Positions 18,738 to 26,928 are shown, counted from the first letter of the stretch. The stretch: 32,514 nt of DNA from Acidimicrobiia bacterium (GCA_022820805.1 JAJEEV010000025.1:1-32514); one strand, 5' to 3'. Notes: generated by a model from the sequence alone, not told the origin. Translations and numbers: made by a program.

Positions 18738-19649
18738 ATGCCGTCGGCTTCGGCCTACCGGGCCGCGGAGTTGTTCGCTCGCCGCGCTCCGTCACCGGTG
18801 GCCAGGGCCGGAGCGCTGGCGGCCGGACTGGCGGCCGCGGCCGCCAGTGGCGACAAGCGGCTGCTGGTGCGCCGCAACCTGGAGCGGGCCCTGGGCCGGC
18901 GGATGGGTCGGGTCGAGTCGGCGCGCCGGGTGACGGCCGTCTTCGACTGGTACGCCCGCTACTACCTGGAGAGCTTCAAGCTGCCGAGCCTCGACGTGTC
19001 AGTGATCGACGAGGGGTTCGGCTATGAGGGTGTTGACGCGATCGAGCGGGCCGTCCGCTCCGGAACGGGACCGATCCTGGTCATGCCGCACCTGGGCACC
19101 TGGGAGTGGGCGGCATGGTGGCTCGCTCTGGTCCCGGGGATGAAGGTGACGGCCGTGGTGGAGCCCCTGGAGCCACCCGAGGTGTTCGAGTGGTTCGCCT
19201 CCTTCCGCCGCCGGCTGGGGATGGACATCGTCCCGCTCGGCCCGGACGCGGGAGGGCGCCTCGCCACCGCGATCCGGCGAGGCGATGTCGTGTGCCTGCT
19301 GGCGGACAGGGATGTCGCGGGCAACGGCGTGGAGGTGGACTTCTTCGGCGAGCGGACCCGTCTGCCGGCCGGGCCCGCGCTGCTGGCGCTGCGCACCGGC
19401 GCCCCGCTCATCCCGTCCGCGGTCTACTGGAGGGGCCGTGGCCGCCATGCCATCGCTGCACCCCCTCTCGATACCCGCCGGCTCGGCGGGATCCGCAGCG
19501 ATGTGTCCCGCGTCGTCCAGGACTACGCCGCGGCCTTGGAGCGCCTCGTCCGGGTCGCTCCCGAGCAATGGCACCTGATGTCGCCCAACTGGCCCAGCGA
19601 CTACAGGGCGCTCGGCCAGCCCCTTCCAGAGTCGCTGCGCGGTTTGTAG
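18738..19649 (+). CDS. patA: Phosphatidylinositol mannoside acyltransferase, LpxL/HtrB family
   Basis: PatA transfers palmitate to the mannose of phosphatidylinositol mannosides at the inner face of the membrane. The 303-residue protein belongs to the lipid A acyltransferase-like family and has the catalytic HX4E pair as H118-LGTW-E123 in MPHLGTWEW. Further conserved blocks are VVCLLADRDVAGNGVEVDFFG and LPAGPALLALRTGAPLIP. The start ATG lies 6 bp after the pgsA stop, so the two are co-transcribed. Its own stop codon TAG is the first half of the -10 element of pimA. The specific role rests on family membership plus its place between pgsA and pimA. Confidence 0.87.
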   Translation: MPSASAYRAAELFARRAPSPVARAGALAAGLAAAAASGDKRLLVRRNLERALGRRMGRVESARRVTAVFDWYARYYLESFKLPSLDVSVIDEGFGYEGVDAIERAVRSGTGPILVMPHLGTWEWAAWWLALVPGMKVTAVVEPLEPPEVFEWFASFRRRLGMDIVPLGPDAGGRLATAIRRGDVVCLLADRDVAGNGVEVDFFGERTRLPAGPALLALRTGAPLIPSAVYWRGRGRHAIAAPPLDTRRLGGIRSDVSRVVQDYAAALERLVRVAPEQWHLMSPNWPSDYRALGQPLPESLRGL

Positions 19650-19652
19650 CCT
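19647..19652 (+). promoter_or_regulatory. -10 element of pimA, containing the patA stop codon (leaderless)
   Basis: TAGCCT ends 6 nt before the GTG at 19659. Its TAG is the in-frame stop of patA. pimA can therefore be transcribed separately from pgsA-patA. Confidence 0.55.
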
Positions 19653-19658
19653 CGCGTC

Positions 19659-20750
19659 GTGCGGATCGGGATCATCTGCCCGTACAGCCTCACCCTTCCC
19701 GGCGGTGTGCAGATGCAGGTGCTGGGGTTGGCCAGAGCGCTCAGCCGCAGGGGCCATCCGACCCGGGTGCTGGGTCCCTGCGACGGCCCACCGCCCGATC
19801 CCAACGTGACGCCCCTCGGGAACAGCCTGCCCGCGATCGCCAACGGATCCATCGCCCCGGTGGCTCCCGACCCGTCGTGCCAGCTACGGGCTATCCGCGC
19901 CATGCGCGACGAGTCCTTCGATGTGATCCATGTCCACGAGCCGCTGGCGCCGGGACCGACGATGACCGCCCTGCTGGTAAGGCCGGCGCCCCTCATCGGC
20001 ACCTTCCACCTCGCGGGCAACTCCTTCGCCTACGACCTGCTCCCGAGGGCCACCCGCTTTCTGGCCAACCGTCTCGACCTGAGAGTGGCCGTCTCGCCCG
20101 ATGCCCGCGACACCGCTCGCGACGCTCTGGGCGGCAGCTATGACCTGCTCTACAACGGGGTGGAGCTGGCGCCGTACCGGGCGGCCCAGCCTGCACCCAC
20201 CGGCGGCCCGACCATCCTCTTCATCGGACGTCACGAACCCCGCAAAGGCCTGGGCGTCCTGATCGATGCGCTGGCGATGCTGCCCCCCACCGTGAGGCTG
20301 TGGGTCGCCGGCGCCGGTCCGGAGACGGCCGCGCTGCGGACCCGGTCGGCGGGTGATCCTCGCATCGAATGGCTCGGCACCATCACCGACAGCGAGAAGA
20401 TCGCCCGGCTCAAGGGGGCCGACGTGTTCTGCGCCCCGTCGCTGAGAGGGGAGTCCTTCGGCGTGGTGCTGCTGGAGGCGATGGCCGCCGGAACCGCGGT
20501 GGTGGCCAGCGACCTTCCCGGCTACCGCAACGTGGCCCGACCGGATCACGACGCGCTGCTCGTGCCGCCGGGCGACTCGCAGGCGCTGGCCGGCGCCGTC
20601 GACCGGGTGCTGTCGGACACGGGCGAGTCGTCGAGGCTGGTCGCGGCCGGACACGCCAGAGCGGAGGCATTCTCGATGTCGGGGCTGGCCGATCACTACC
20701 TCGCGCGCTACGAGCGGATCGCGGTGTTCGCCAAACCCAGGAGAAGGTGA
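19659..20750 (+). CDS. pimA: Phosphatidylinositol alpha-mannosyltransferase, GT4 family
   Basis: PimA adds the first mannose from GDP-mannose to phosphatidylinositol on the cytoplasmic side of the membrane. The 363-residue protein is a GT-B fold, GT4-type enzyme. The N-terminus MRIGIICPYSLTLPGGVQ matches mycobacterial PimA closely and carries the GGV loop. H117 in GTFHLAGNSF corresponds to the catalytic-site His118 of the mycobacterial enzyme, FIGRHEPRKG holds the Arg and Lys that bind the nucleotide diphosphate, and E265-x7-E273 forms the EX7E motif. The GTG at 19659 is 9 bp after the patA stop and has a -10 element instead of a ribosome binding site. Confidence 0.92.
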   Translation: MRIGIICPYSLTLPGGVQMQVLGLARALSRRGHPTRVLGPCDGPPPDPNVTPLGNSLPAIANGSIAPVAPDPSCQLRAIRAMRDESFDVIHVHEPLAPGPTMTALLVRPAPLIGTFHLAGNSFAYDLLPRATRFLANRLDLRVAVSPDARDTARDALGGSYDLLYNGVELAPYRAAQPAPTGGPTILFIGRHEPRKGLGVLIDALAMLPPTVRLWVAGAGPETAALRTRSAGDPRIEWLGTITDSEKIARLKGADVFCAPSLRGESFGVVLLEAMAAGTAVVASDLPGYRNVARPDHDALLVPPGDSQALAGAVDRVLSDTGESSRLVAAGHARAEAFSMSGLADHYLARYERIAVFAKPRRR

Positions 20751-20848
20751 CGGGTCGCGGGGACAGCCGGAGCGAGCGGTACGATTGCCCGCAGTTGACG
20801 GCAGTACCCGCGTCACCTCCGGTCGGGGCTGAGGTACCGCCGACGGAG

Positions 20849-20876
20849 CCGCCGCCGCTGGACTCGACGGCGGCGG
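20849..20876 (+). terminator. 9-bp hairpin between pimA and the M48-like gene
   Basis: CCGCCGCCG and CGGCGGCGG pair perfectly around a 10-nt loop. It lies in the 156-bp gap 20751-20906. No T-tract follows. The same gap holds a -10-like TACGAT at 20780-20785 that does not line up with a good start codon. Confidence 0.4.
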
Positions 20877-20906
20877 TCCGAACACCCGCTACACCGCAGA
20901 ACGCCC

Positions 20907-21638
20907 TTGAGGAACAACCCCGCAGCCGTCATCACTCCCCCTGCCGCCATCATCGGGCTCGCCGTGTGGGCGATCCTGTGGGCCGTGGGTGTGCCACCCG
21001 CCGCGGCCGTCATCCCCGCGGTGGCCGTGGGCCTGGCCGTCGCCGCGCTCCTGTGGCTGCGAGCGCCCCAGTCGGCACTCGCAGCCCTCGGAGCCCGGCC
21101 GCTGGCCCGGGGCGAGAATCCGCGGCTCGAGAACCTCGTCGAGGGTCTGTGCACGACTCACGGATTCCACCGGCCGGCTCTCCATGTGGTGGAGACGCCC
21201 GCCGTCAACGCGGCGGCGGCGGGGCGCAGGCAGCCGCCCGCGCATCTGATCCTCACCCGCGGCGCGCTGTCCGAGCTCGATCGTCTGGAACTCGAAGCGG
21301 TGGTGGCCCGCCAGCTGTGCGAGATCAGGCGTGGAGTGTCCACCGAGACACTGCACGCCAGCGTCGGCCGCATTCCGGGAATCGGGGCCCTCGCCGCCCG
21401 CCTGACCGGCAGCCCCCCGGGCCATGACCGGGTCACCGACGTGGACATCGAGGCGGTCCGTCTGACCAGCTACCCGCCCGCCCTGGCGTCCGCCCTTTCC
21501 AAGGCGGCGGCCGCCCCCGGCCTGAAAGCAACGAGGGCGACCGGCCAACTATGGCTCGTGGTGCCCCAGGAAGCCGGGCTCGCGGCCAGGACGAGGCCCT
21601 CGATGGCTCAGCGGATCGACTTACTCGGCGAGATCTGA
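20907..21638 (+). CDS. M48 (HtpX-like) metalloprotease homologue lacking the HExxH site
   Basis: This protein of about 243 residues has two N-terminal membrane helices (about 9-30 and 33-52) and then an HtpX-like domain: ENPRLENLVEGLC, VETPAVNAAAAG and LILTRGALSELDRLELEAVV align well with M48 peptidases. Where active enzymes have HELxH the sequence is RQLCE (135-139), so both zinc histidines and the catalytic Glu are gone. The later Glu ligand region (usually ExEAD) reads VTDVDIEAVRLT. It is therefore probably a pseudoprotease, perhaps a membrane scaffold. The TTG start is uncertain: no ribosome binding site is seen, and an upstream proline-rich stretch is open in another frame. It lies between pimA and a DUF3048 gene. 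Confidence 0.7.
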   Translation: MRNNPAAVITPPAAIIGLAVWAILWAVGVPPAAAVIPAVAVGLAVAALLWLRAPQSALAALGARPLARGENPRLENLVEGLCTTHGFHRPALHVVETPAVNAAAAGRRQPPAHLILTRGALSELDRLELEAVVARQLCEIRRGVSTETLHASVGRIPGIGALAARLTGSPPGHDRVTDVDIEAVRLTSYPPALASALSKAAAAPGLKATRATGQLWLVVPQEAGLAARTRPSMAQRIDLLGEI

Positions 21639-21641
21639 TGA

Positions 21642-21670
21642 GCCCGCGGCTGCGTCCACAGGCCGCGGGC
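21642..21670 (+). terminator. 9-bp hairpin after the M48-like gene
   Basis: GCCCGCGGC and GCCGCGGGC pair perfectly around an 11-nt loop, 3 bp after the stop codon. There is no T-tract. The position suggests a terminator or 3'-end stabiliser. Confidence 0.45.
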
Positions 21671-21740
21671 AGGACCACCGCCACGAACAGCGAGCGCGAA
21701 TCGATCCCGGCCCCGTCGCGCCGCGGCGGTGCGTTTCCAT

Positions 21741-21768
21741 CTCCTGCTCGCTGCGCTCACGGGCCGCC
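21741..21768 (-). repeat. Short repeat family I, copy 1 (inverted)
   Basis: On the minus strand it reads GGCGGCCCGTGAGCGCAGCG followed by AGCAGGAG. It matches 25673-25705 and 30313-30345, which lie in the opposite orientation. All three copies are in gene-free DNA; this one is in the 166-bp gap 21639-21804. Confidence 0.65.
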
Positions 21769-21804
21769 CAAGCCACGGCAACAGCGCCTCCGACCTCGCG
21801 CCGT

Positions 21805-23388
21805 ATGAGCCGGACTAGCGCACCTATCCGCTCGGCCTCAAGGGTGCTGTCTGGTGCGAGACGCCCGTCGGTCCTGCTGGCCTCGCTGGCTGCGGCGCTG
21901 GCGCTGGCCGCCGCGTGCAGCGGCTCACCGATCAGTTCCGTGGATCCCGTCGACATCGACGTCGCCGGAGCCTCGGAGGATCCGGCGCCCGCACCGGAGC
22001 CTGATCCCGCCCGTCCCGGCGCCAACGGCGGTGCCGGTGACACCGGCGATGCTGGCAATGGTGGCGGTGCCGGCGATGCCGGTAGTGCCGGCGATACCGG
22101 CGATGGTGACGCCGCCGGCGACGCGACCGCCGATGACAGCCCGAACGATCGGCCCGATCCGGCAGGCAGTGACCCGGCGGAGGCCGGGGACGGTGCGGCA
22201 GACGGCAACGGCGGCGCCGCCGGTGAGGGCGATGTCGATGTGGGCGACGGCGATACCGGCTCGGCTGAGGACGGCACGGCCGGAACCGGGAACGGGGATG
22301 AGGTCGTTGCCACACCGGGGAGCAGCGGGACCATCGGCATAGCTGCGCCCGTGACCGTCCATCAGCGCCCACGGCATCCCCTCACCGGCGAGCTGATTCT
22401 CGACTCGAACCTGGCCGGGCGCCGAGCCTTGGCCGTGAAGGTGGGCAACAGCGACCGGCGATCCCGTCCCCAGGCTGGACTGGCGGCAGCCGACATCGTC
22501 TACGAGACGCTGATCGAGGGGGGTAGGACCAGGCTGATGGCGGTGTTCCACACCGAGATCCCAGACCGCGTCGGCCCCGTCCGCTCGGTGCGGACCAGCG
22601 ACTTCGACCTGCTGGCCGACCTGTCGAGGCCGTACCTGGCGTCCTCCGGTGCCAACGACACCGTTCACGCTGAGACACGCCGGGCGCACAGGGAGGGGAC
22701 GCTCTTCGACGTCGGCGCGCTCAGCACCTTCGTCCCCTACTCCCGCGACCCGGCTCGCCGGTCGCCGCACAACCTGTACTTCCACTACGACGACCTCGTC
22801 GGGGCCGACGGGGCCGCGGCGCCGGGCGGGCCGCTGGAGGCGCCCGTAGCGCCACTGTTCGACTACGGCTCGCCCAACCCTGCCGGCATGGCCGACGCGA
22901 GCGGCGTCACGGTCGCCTACCACCGCACGTCGGGCAACGTGGCGTCGCACATCTGGGACGCTGCCGTGGGTGGCTGGGTGCGGATCCAGGACGGCGTGCT
23001 GATGACGACCGAGACCGGCTCCGGCCTCGCGGAGCTGGCCCCGGCCAACGTCGCGGTGGTGTGGATGCCGCACGGGCGCGCCCCGTCCCACGCCGAGTCC
23101 CCACTGACGGACTCGTACGGCACCGGTGAAGCGCTGGTGCTGACCGCGGGCACCGTCCACCACGCCGTCTGGGAGCGCAGCGAGGACCGAGCCGGGTTCC
23201 GGTTCCTCAACGCGGCCGGAACGCGCCTGAGCCTCTCGCCGGGGTCCACATGGGTGCTGATCGCCAACAGCAGCCGGCGCTTCCCGGTGACCGAGGCCGA
23301 GGTTCTCTCCGTCGTCGACGGCGCCCGCATGCTGGCCGAGGCCAGGGAGGCGGCCCGTGCGGCAGGCACCGCCGCCAGCGGCCCCTAA
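21805..23388 (+). CDS. DUF3048 (YerB-like) lipoprotein
   Basis: This 527-residue predicted lipoprotein has a signal peptide with Arg residues, a hydrophobic stretch and a lipobox-like LAAAC ending at C38. A low-complexity Gly/Ala/Asp/Thr linker follows at about 50-175, then DUF3048 at about 190-335 ([36 protein letters not shown]) and the DUF3048 C-terminal domain at about 370-500. The family's function is not established; it is extracytoplasmic and found widely in Gram-positives. The ATG at 21805 gives the longest form, but codons 5-13 coincide with an intergenic repeat copy, so the GTG at 21844, which leaves a more usual signal peptide, is a serious alternative. Its stop codon is part of the pdxS -10 element. 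Confidence 0.8.
   Translation: MSRTSAPIRSASRVLSGARRPSVLLASLAAALALAAACSGSPISSVDPVDIDVAGASEDPAPAPEPDPARPGANGGAGDTGDAGNGGGAGDAGSAGDTGDGDAAGDATADDSPNDRPDPAGSDPAEAGDGAADGNGGAAGEGDVDVGDGDTGSAEDGTAGTGNGDEVVATPGSSGTIGIAAPVTVHQRPRHPLTGELILDSNLAGRRALAVKVGNSDRRSRPQAGLAAADIVYETLIEGGRTRLMAVFHTEIPDRVGPVRSVRTSDFDLLADLSRPYLASSGANDTVHAETRRAHREGTLFDVGALSTFVPYSRDPARRSPHNLYFHYDDLVGADGAAAPGGPLEAPVAPLFDYGSPNPAGMADASGVTVAYHRTSGNVASHIWDAAVGGWVRIQDGVLMTTETGSGLAELAPANVAVVWMPHGRAPSHAESPLTDSYGTGEALVLTAGTVHHAVWERSEDRAGFRFLNAAGTRLSLSPGSTWVLIANSSRRFPVTEAEVLSVVDGARMLAEAREAARAAGTAASGP
21818..21842 (-). repeat. Short repeat family II, copy 2 (inverted)
   Basis: On the minus strand it reads CTTGAGGCCGAGCGGATAGG then TGCGC. 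The last 21 bases match copy 1 with one difference. It overlaps the first codons of the DUF3048 gene as annotated, which casts doubt on the ATG start. Confidence 0.6.
22033..22104 (+). repeat. Eight-unit, 9-nt tandem repeat in the DUF3048 linker
   Basis: Eight imperfect units with consensus GCCGGCGAT encode Ala-Gly-Asp-type tripeptides ([24 protein letters not shown]). Unit length is a multiple of three, so copy-number changes would keep the frame and only alter linker length. Confidence 0.75.
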
Positions 23389-23391
23389 GAT
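23386..23391 (+). promoter_or_regulatory. -10 element of pdxS, containing the DUF3048 stop codon (leaderless)
   Basis: TAAGAT ends 7 nt before the ATG at 23399. Its TAA is the stop codon of the DUF3048 gene. Confidence 0.55.
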
Positions 23392-23398
23392 GGCGCCC

Positions 23399-24331
23399 AT
23401 GTCCGCCAACACCGAAACCAGCGCGGCCCGCGCCACTGCGGGCCAGAGCCGGCCGGCCACCGGCACCACCCTCGTCAAGCGGGGTCTGGCCGAGATGCTC
23501 AAGGGCGGTGTGATCATGGACGTAGTCACGCCCGAGCAGGCTCGGATAGCCGAGGATGCCGGAGCGGTCTCGGTGATGGCGTTGGAGAGGGTGCCCGCCG
23601 ACATCCGCGCCGACGGCGGCGTGTCGCGGATGTCCGATCCAGAGATGATCCAGGGGGTCCAGGCCGCGGTCAGCATCCCGGTGATGGCCAAGGCCCGGAT
23701 CGGCCACTTCGCGGAGGCCCAGATCCTTCAGGCCCTCGGGGTCGACTACGTGGACGAGTCGGAGGTTCTCACCCCCGCCGACGAGGTCCACCACATCGAC
23801 AAGTGGGCGTTCACCGTGCCGTTCGTGTGCGGAGCCACCAACCTGGGGGAGGCGCTCCGCCGGATCGGGGAGGGCGCCTGCATGATCCGGTCCAAGGGAG
23901 AGGCCGGCACGGGCAACATCGTCGAGGCGGTCCGTCACCTCCGCTCGATCGTCGGCGACATCCGCAGGATCGGGGCCGCGGGCGACGAGGCCGAGCTGTT
24001 CGAGTGGGCCAAGCAGCTGCGGGCCCCGCTGCCGCTTGTGCAGGAGATCGCCGACACTGGCGTACTCCCGGTGCCGCTGTTCTGCGCGGGCGGGATCGCC
24101 ACGCCGGCCGACGCGTCGCTGGTAATGCAGCTCGGGGCTGAGGCGGTGTTCGTCGGGTCCGGCATCTTCAAGAGCTCCGACCCGCCCAAGATGGCGGCCG
24201 CCATAGTGGAGGCCGCCACCCATTACCGAGATCCCGACATTCTCGCCAAGATCAGCGCGGGGCTGGGCCGGGCCATGGCCGGCCTCGAGACCTCAGCCCT
24301 CACCACCAAGATGGCCGAAAGGGGTTGGTGA
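23399..24331 (+). CDS. pdxS: Pyridoxal 5'-phosphate synthase, synthase subunit
   Basis: PdxS makes pyridoxal phosphate from ribose 5-phosphate, glyceraldehyde 3-phosphate and ammonia supplied by PdxT; the two form a 24-subunit complex in other species. The 310-residue barrel protein has all key residues: D41 in [10 protein letters not shown]98 in VMAKARIGH and K166 in RSKGEAGTG, the two lysines that hold intermediates. The first 25 residues are a variable extension. The ATG at 23399 is placed by the -10 element 7 nt upstream; an ATG three codons earlier would overlap that element. It overlaps pdxT by 4 bp (GTGA), so the two are coupled. Confidence 0.95.
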   Translation: MSANTETSAARATAGQSRPATGTTLVKRGLAEMLKGGVIMDVVTPEQARIAEDAGAVSVMALERVPADIRADGGVSRMSDPEMIQGVQAAVSIPVMAKARIGHFAEAQILQALGVDYVDESEVLTPADEVHHIDKWAFTVPFVCGATNLGEALRRIGEGACMIRSKGEAGTGNIVEAVRHLRSIVGDIRRIGAAGDEAELFEWAKQLRAPLPLVQEIADTGVLPVPLFCAGGIATPADASLVMQLGAEAVFVGSGIFKSSDPPKMAAAIVEAATHYRDPDILAKISAGLGRAMAGLETSALTTKMAERGW

Positions 24332-24900
24332 AGCCCCGCATCGGCGTGCTCGCCCTGCAAGGGGGGTTCGCCGCTCACGGCGCCATCCTCTCCCGCCTCG
24401 GTGTGCATGTCGACGAGGTCCGCACGCCCGGGCAACTCGCCGACGTCGACGCTCTGGTCATGCCGGGCGGAGAGTCCACCACGATGTCGATGCTGCTCGA
24501 GCGCTCCGGGTTGCTGGAGCCCCTCGCCGAGCGCCTCAGTGCAGGAATGGGGGTGCTGGGGACCTGCGCCGGGATGATCCTGCTGGCCCGGGAGGTGGTG
24601 GACGGGCGAGCCGACCAGCACGCCCTGGGTCTGGTGGACATAACCGTGAGACGCAACGCCTACGGCACGCAGATCGAGAGCTTCGAGGCCGACATCGACG
24701 TGCACGGACTCGACTCGCCGTTCCACGCGGTGTTCATCCGGGCCCCGGTCGTGGAGCGGACCGGCCCGGGCGTGGAGGTGCTGGCCCGGCACGAGGACCG
24801 GGCGGTGCTGTGCCGGGCCGGTCAGGCGACGGTGGCGGCATTCCACCCCGAACTGTCGGGCGACGAACGCCTTCACGCCCGTTTCCTGGCGGACTTGTAG
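24328..24900 (+). CDS. pdxT: Pyridoxal 5'-phosphate synthase, glutaminase subunit
   Basis: PdxT hydrolyses glutamine and channels the ammonia to PdxS. The 190-residue protein is a class I glutaminase with the triad C80 (GTCAGM), H173 and E175 (FHPEL). The family motifs [12 protein letters not shown] at the N-terminus and PGGESTTMS are intact. The GTG at 24328 overlaps the pdxS stop as GTGA, with AAAGGGG upstream; a TTG one codon earlier is less likely. The TAG stop of pdxT is the first half of the -10 element for yebC. Confidence 0.95.
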   Translation: MKPRIGVLALQGGFAAHGAILSRLGVHVDEVRTPGQLADVDALVMPGGESTTMSMLLERSGLLEPLAERLSAGMGVLGTCAGMILLAREVVDGRADQHALGLVDITVRRNAYGTQIESFEADIDVHGLDSPFHAVFIRAPVVERTGPGVEVLARHEDRAVLCRAGQATVAAFHPELSGDERLHARFLADL

Positions 24901-24903
24901 CAT
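24898..24903 (+). promoter_or_regulatory. -10 element of yebC, containing the pdxT stop codon (leaderless)
   Basis: TAGCAT ends 7 nt before the GTG at 24911. Its TAG terminates pdxT in frame. This is the third such stop/promoter overlap in the window. Confidence 0.55.
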
Positions 24904-24910
24904 TCCCCGC

Positions 24911-25663
24911 GTGAGCGGGCACAGCAAGTGGGCGACCATCAAGCACCGCAAGGGCGCGGCCGACGCCAAGCGGGGCAAGCTGTTCGCCAAGCTGATCAAA
25001 CAGGTCGAGGTGGCCGCCCGGCAGGGTGGCGGGGACCTCGACGCCAACCCGACGCTGCGGACGATGTACCAGAAGGCCCGGGACAACTCGGTGCCGCTCG
25101 ACACCATCGAGCGGGCCGTGAAGCGGGGCACCGGCGAACTCGAGGGCGTCAGCTACGAGTCGGTCACCTACGAGGGATACGCCCCCGGTGGGGTGGCCCT
25201 CTACATCGAGTGCCTCACCGACAACCGGAACCGCACCGGCAGCGAGGTCCGAAGCACGCTCACGCGCAATGGCGGGTCGCTGGCCGAGCCCGGCTCGGTG
25301 GCATGGCAGTTCGAGCGCAAGGGTCTCGTGCTCGTCCCGGCATCCGCGGCCGGCGAGGACGACCTGATGATGGTCGTGCTCGATGCCGGCGCTGAGGACC
25401 TCGACTCCGAAGGCGACAGCTGGCGGGTGACCACCGATCCCGGCGACCTGAACACGGTCCGCGACGCGCTGGCTGCGGCCGAGATCTCCTTCGAGAGCGC
25501 CGACCTGACGATGCTGCCGACCAGCACCGTGCCCGTCACCGAGCCGGGCGTGGCCCGCTCGGTCCTGAAGCTGATGGACATGATCGACGACCTCGACGAC
25601 GTCCAGGACGTGCACAGCAACTTCGACATCGGCGACGACCTGATGCAGGAGCTCGCCAGCTAG
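24911..25663 (+). CDS. yebC: YebC/TACO1-family regulatory protein
   Basis: This 250-residue cytoplasmic protein belongs to the YebC/PmpR (TACO1) family. Members have been described as DNA-binding transcription regulators and, more recently, as ribosome-associated factors that ease translation of difficult sequences. The N-terminus MSGHSKWATIKHRKGAADAKRGK is the family hallmark, followed by the middle block YEGYAPGGVALYIECLTDNRNRT and GGSLAEPGSVAWQFERKG. Its length is normal. The GTG start is fixed by these residues. It precedes ruvCAB, a very common arrangement, but a 113-bp gap with a repeat, a hairpin and a ruvC promoter separates them here. Confidence 0.95.
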   Translation: MSGHSKWATIKHRKGAADAKRGKLFAKLIKQVEVAARQGGGDLDANPTLRTMYQKARDNSVPLDTIERAVKRGTGELEGVSYESVTYEGYAPGGVALYIECLTDNRNRTGSEVRSTLTRNGGSLAEPGSVAWQFERKGLVLVPASAAGEDDLMMVVLDAGAEDLDSEGDSWRVTTDPGDLNTVRDALAAAEISFESADLTMLPTSTVPVTEPGVARSVLKLMDMIDDLDDVQDVHSNFDIGDDLMQELAS

Positions 25664-25672
25664 CCAGGGCCC

Positions 25673-25705
25673 GAGCGGCCCGTGAGCGCAGCGAGCAGGA
25701 GCGGG
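25673..25705 (+). repeat. Short repeat family I, copy 2
   Basis: It begins GAGCGGCCCGTGAGCGCAGC and ends GAGCAGGAGCGGG, starting 9 bp after the yebC stop. It differs from the 30313-30345 copy at 3 of 33 positions and from the inverted copy at 21741-21768 only near its left end over the shared part. Confidence 0.65.
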
Positions 25706-25721
25706 GTGTCCGGTGCGAACG

Positions 25722-25736
25722 GGCGCTTCCAGCGCC
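25722..25736 (+). terminator. 6-bp hairpin upstream of ruvC
   Basis: GGCGCT and AGCGCC pair around a TCC loop, between repeat copy 2 and the ruvC -10 element. No T-tract follows. Confidence 0.35.
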
Positions 25737-25763
25737 ATCCGCGACCTCTGCTGGGAGGGTCAA

Positions 25764-25769
25764 TAGAGT
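25764..25769 (+). promoter_or_regulatory. -10 element of ruvC (leaderless)
   Basis: TAGAGT ends 7 nt before the GTG at 25777; no ribosome binding site is present. No SOS (LexA-type) operator was recognised in the 113-bp gap, although ruv genes are DNA-damage induced in many bacteria. Confidence 0.5.
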
Positions 25770-25776
25770 CGCGCGT

Positions 25777-26295
25777 GTGTTCGTACTGGGCATAGATCCC
25801 GGCCTGTCGCGCTGCGGCTACGGCGCGGTGCGCCACGGGCGCCGCCCCGCCGCCGAGGCCGCCGGCATCCTCAGCACGCCGGCCGGAATGGACCGGGCGC
25901 TGCGCCTGGCCGAGCTCCAGAGCGACGTCCGGGCGCTGATCGCGGAGCTGAGACCCGACGTCGTGGCGGTGGAGCGGGTGCTGTTCCAGAAGAACGTGGC
26001 CACGGCCATGTCGGTGGGTCAGGCCGTCGGGGTGGTCATGGCCGAGTCGGCCGCGGCGGGATGCGAGGTGGTGGAGTACTCGCCCAACGAGGTGAAGGAG
26101 GCGGTGGCGGGCTGGGGAGGAGCCGACAAGCAGGAGATAGCCGAGATGGTGCGGGTCCTGCTGGGGCTGCCCGAGCTGCTGCGTCCCGCTGACGCCGCCG
26201 ACGCGGTGGCGGTCGCCCTGTGCCACCTGGCCCGGGTCGGCCCTGCCACCGCCGGACGGGGCCGGCGAGCCCCGGTGACGGGCATGGCCCGATGA
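25777..26295 (+). CDS. ruvC: Crossover junction endodeoxyribonuclease RuvC
   Basis: RuvC cuts Holliday junctions as a dimer on the RuvAB-junction complex. The 172-residue protein has the four catalytic acidic residues expected of the RNase H-like fold: D7 in GIDPG, E66 in VAVERVLF, and D139 and D142 in ADAADAVAVALCH. FQKNVATAMSVGQA is the conserved DNA-contacting block. The GTG at 25777 begins directly at the first strand. The stop overlaps the ruvA start as ATGA, so ruvC and ruvA are coupled. Confidence 0.95.
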   Translation: MFVLGIDPGLSRCGYGAVRHGRRPAAEAAGILSTPAGMDRALRLAELQSDVRALIAELRPDVVAVERVLFQKNVATAMSVGQAVGVVMAESAAAGCEVVEYSPNEVKEAVAGWGGADKQEIAEMVRVLLGLPELLRPADAADAVAVALCHLARVGPATAGRGRRAPVTGMAR

Positions 26296-26903
26296 TCGGA
26301 TCGCTGCGGGGGACGCTGCTGTCCCGCTCGCCGGACGCCGAGCTGATCGTCGAGACGGCCGGGGTCGGCTACCGGGTGCAGGCCACCCCCAGGACGGCGA
26401 CGACCGCGGGCGAGGTGGGCTCGCAGGTGTTCGTCCACATCTGCCACATCGTGCGCGAGGACGCTCAGACGCTCTTCGGCTTCTCGACGCTGGACGAGCG
26501 CCGCACCTTCGAGGCGCTGATCGGCGCGCACGGCGTCGGCCCGGCCCTCGGGCTGTCGATCCTGGCGGTGCACCACCCCGACGCCCTGCGCCGCGCCGTC
26601 GCCGAGGACGACGTGGACATGCTGTGCCTGGTACCGGGCGTGGGGCCCAAGACCGCGGTGCGGATGCTGGTGGAGCTCAAGTCGCGCCTCGACCTGCCCG
26701 AGGTGGAGGCGCCTCCCGGCGCCGACGGCGCTTCCCCGGTCACCTCTGCGCAGGACGATGCCCGCGCCGACGTGCGCTCCGCTCTCGACGAGTTGGGCTA
26801 CGGCGCCGACGAGATCAAGCGCGTCCTGTCCGACCTGCCCGCTGACGACGACGCCGGATCGCTGCTGCGCGAGGCGCTGCGGCGTCTGGCCGGTGCAGCC
26901 TGA
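26292..26903 (+). CDS. ruvA: Holliday junction branch migration protein RuvA
   Basis: RuvA binds the four-way junction as a tetramer and loads the RuvB motor. The 203-residue protein has the N-terminal OB-fold (MIGSLRGTLL to about 62), two helix-hairpin-helix motifs around 71-91 (AHGVGPALGLSIL) and 106-126 (VPGVGPKTAVRML), a flexible linker of about 20 residues, and the C-terminal RuvB-binding domain from about 150 (DVRSALDELGYGADEIKRVL). The ATG overlaps the ruvC stop by 4 bp; upstream in-frame codons are within ruvC and not plausible. Confidence 0.95.
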   Translation: MIGSLRGTLLSRSPDAELIVETAGVGYRVQATPRTATTAGEVGSQVFVHICHIVREDAQTLFGFSTLDERRTFEALIGAHGVGPALGLSILAVHHPDALRRAVAEDDVDMLCLVPGVGPKTAVRMLVELKSRLDLPEVEAPPGADGASPVTSAQDDARADVRSALDELGYGADEIKRVLSDLPADDDAGSLLREALRRLAGAA

Positions 26904-26916
26904 CGCCCGGAGCGCG

Positions 26917-26922
26917 TAGGGT
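26917..26922 (+). promoter_or_regulatory. -10 element of ruvB (leaderless)
   Basis: TAGGGT ends 6 nt before the GTG at 26929, in the 25-bp ruvA-ruvB gap. ruvB may thus have its own promoter within the ruvCAB unit. Confidence 0.5.
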
Positions 26923-26928
26923 CGCCCC

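Noticed and set aside
25664..25776. SOS operator before ruvC
   Set aside because: No actinobacterial LexA-type box was found; the gap is explained by a repeat, a hairpin and a -10 element.
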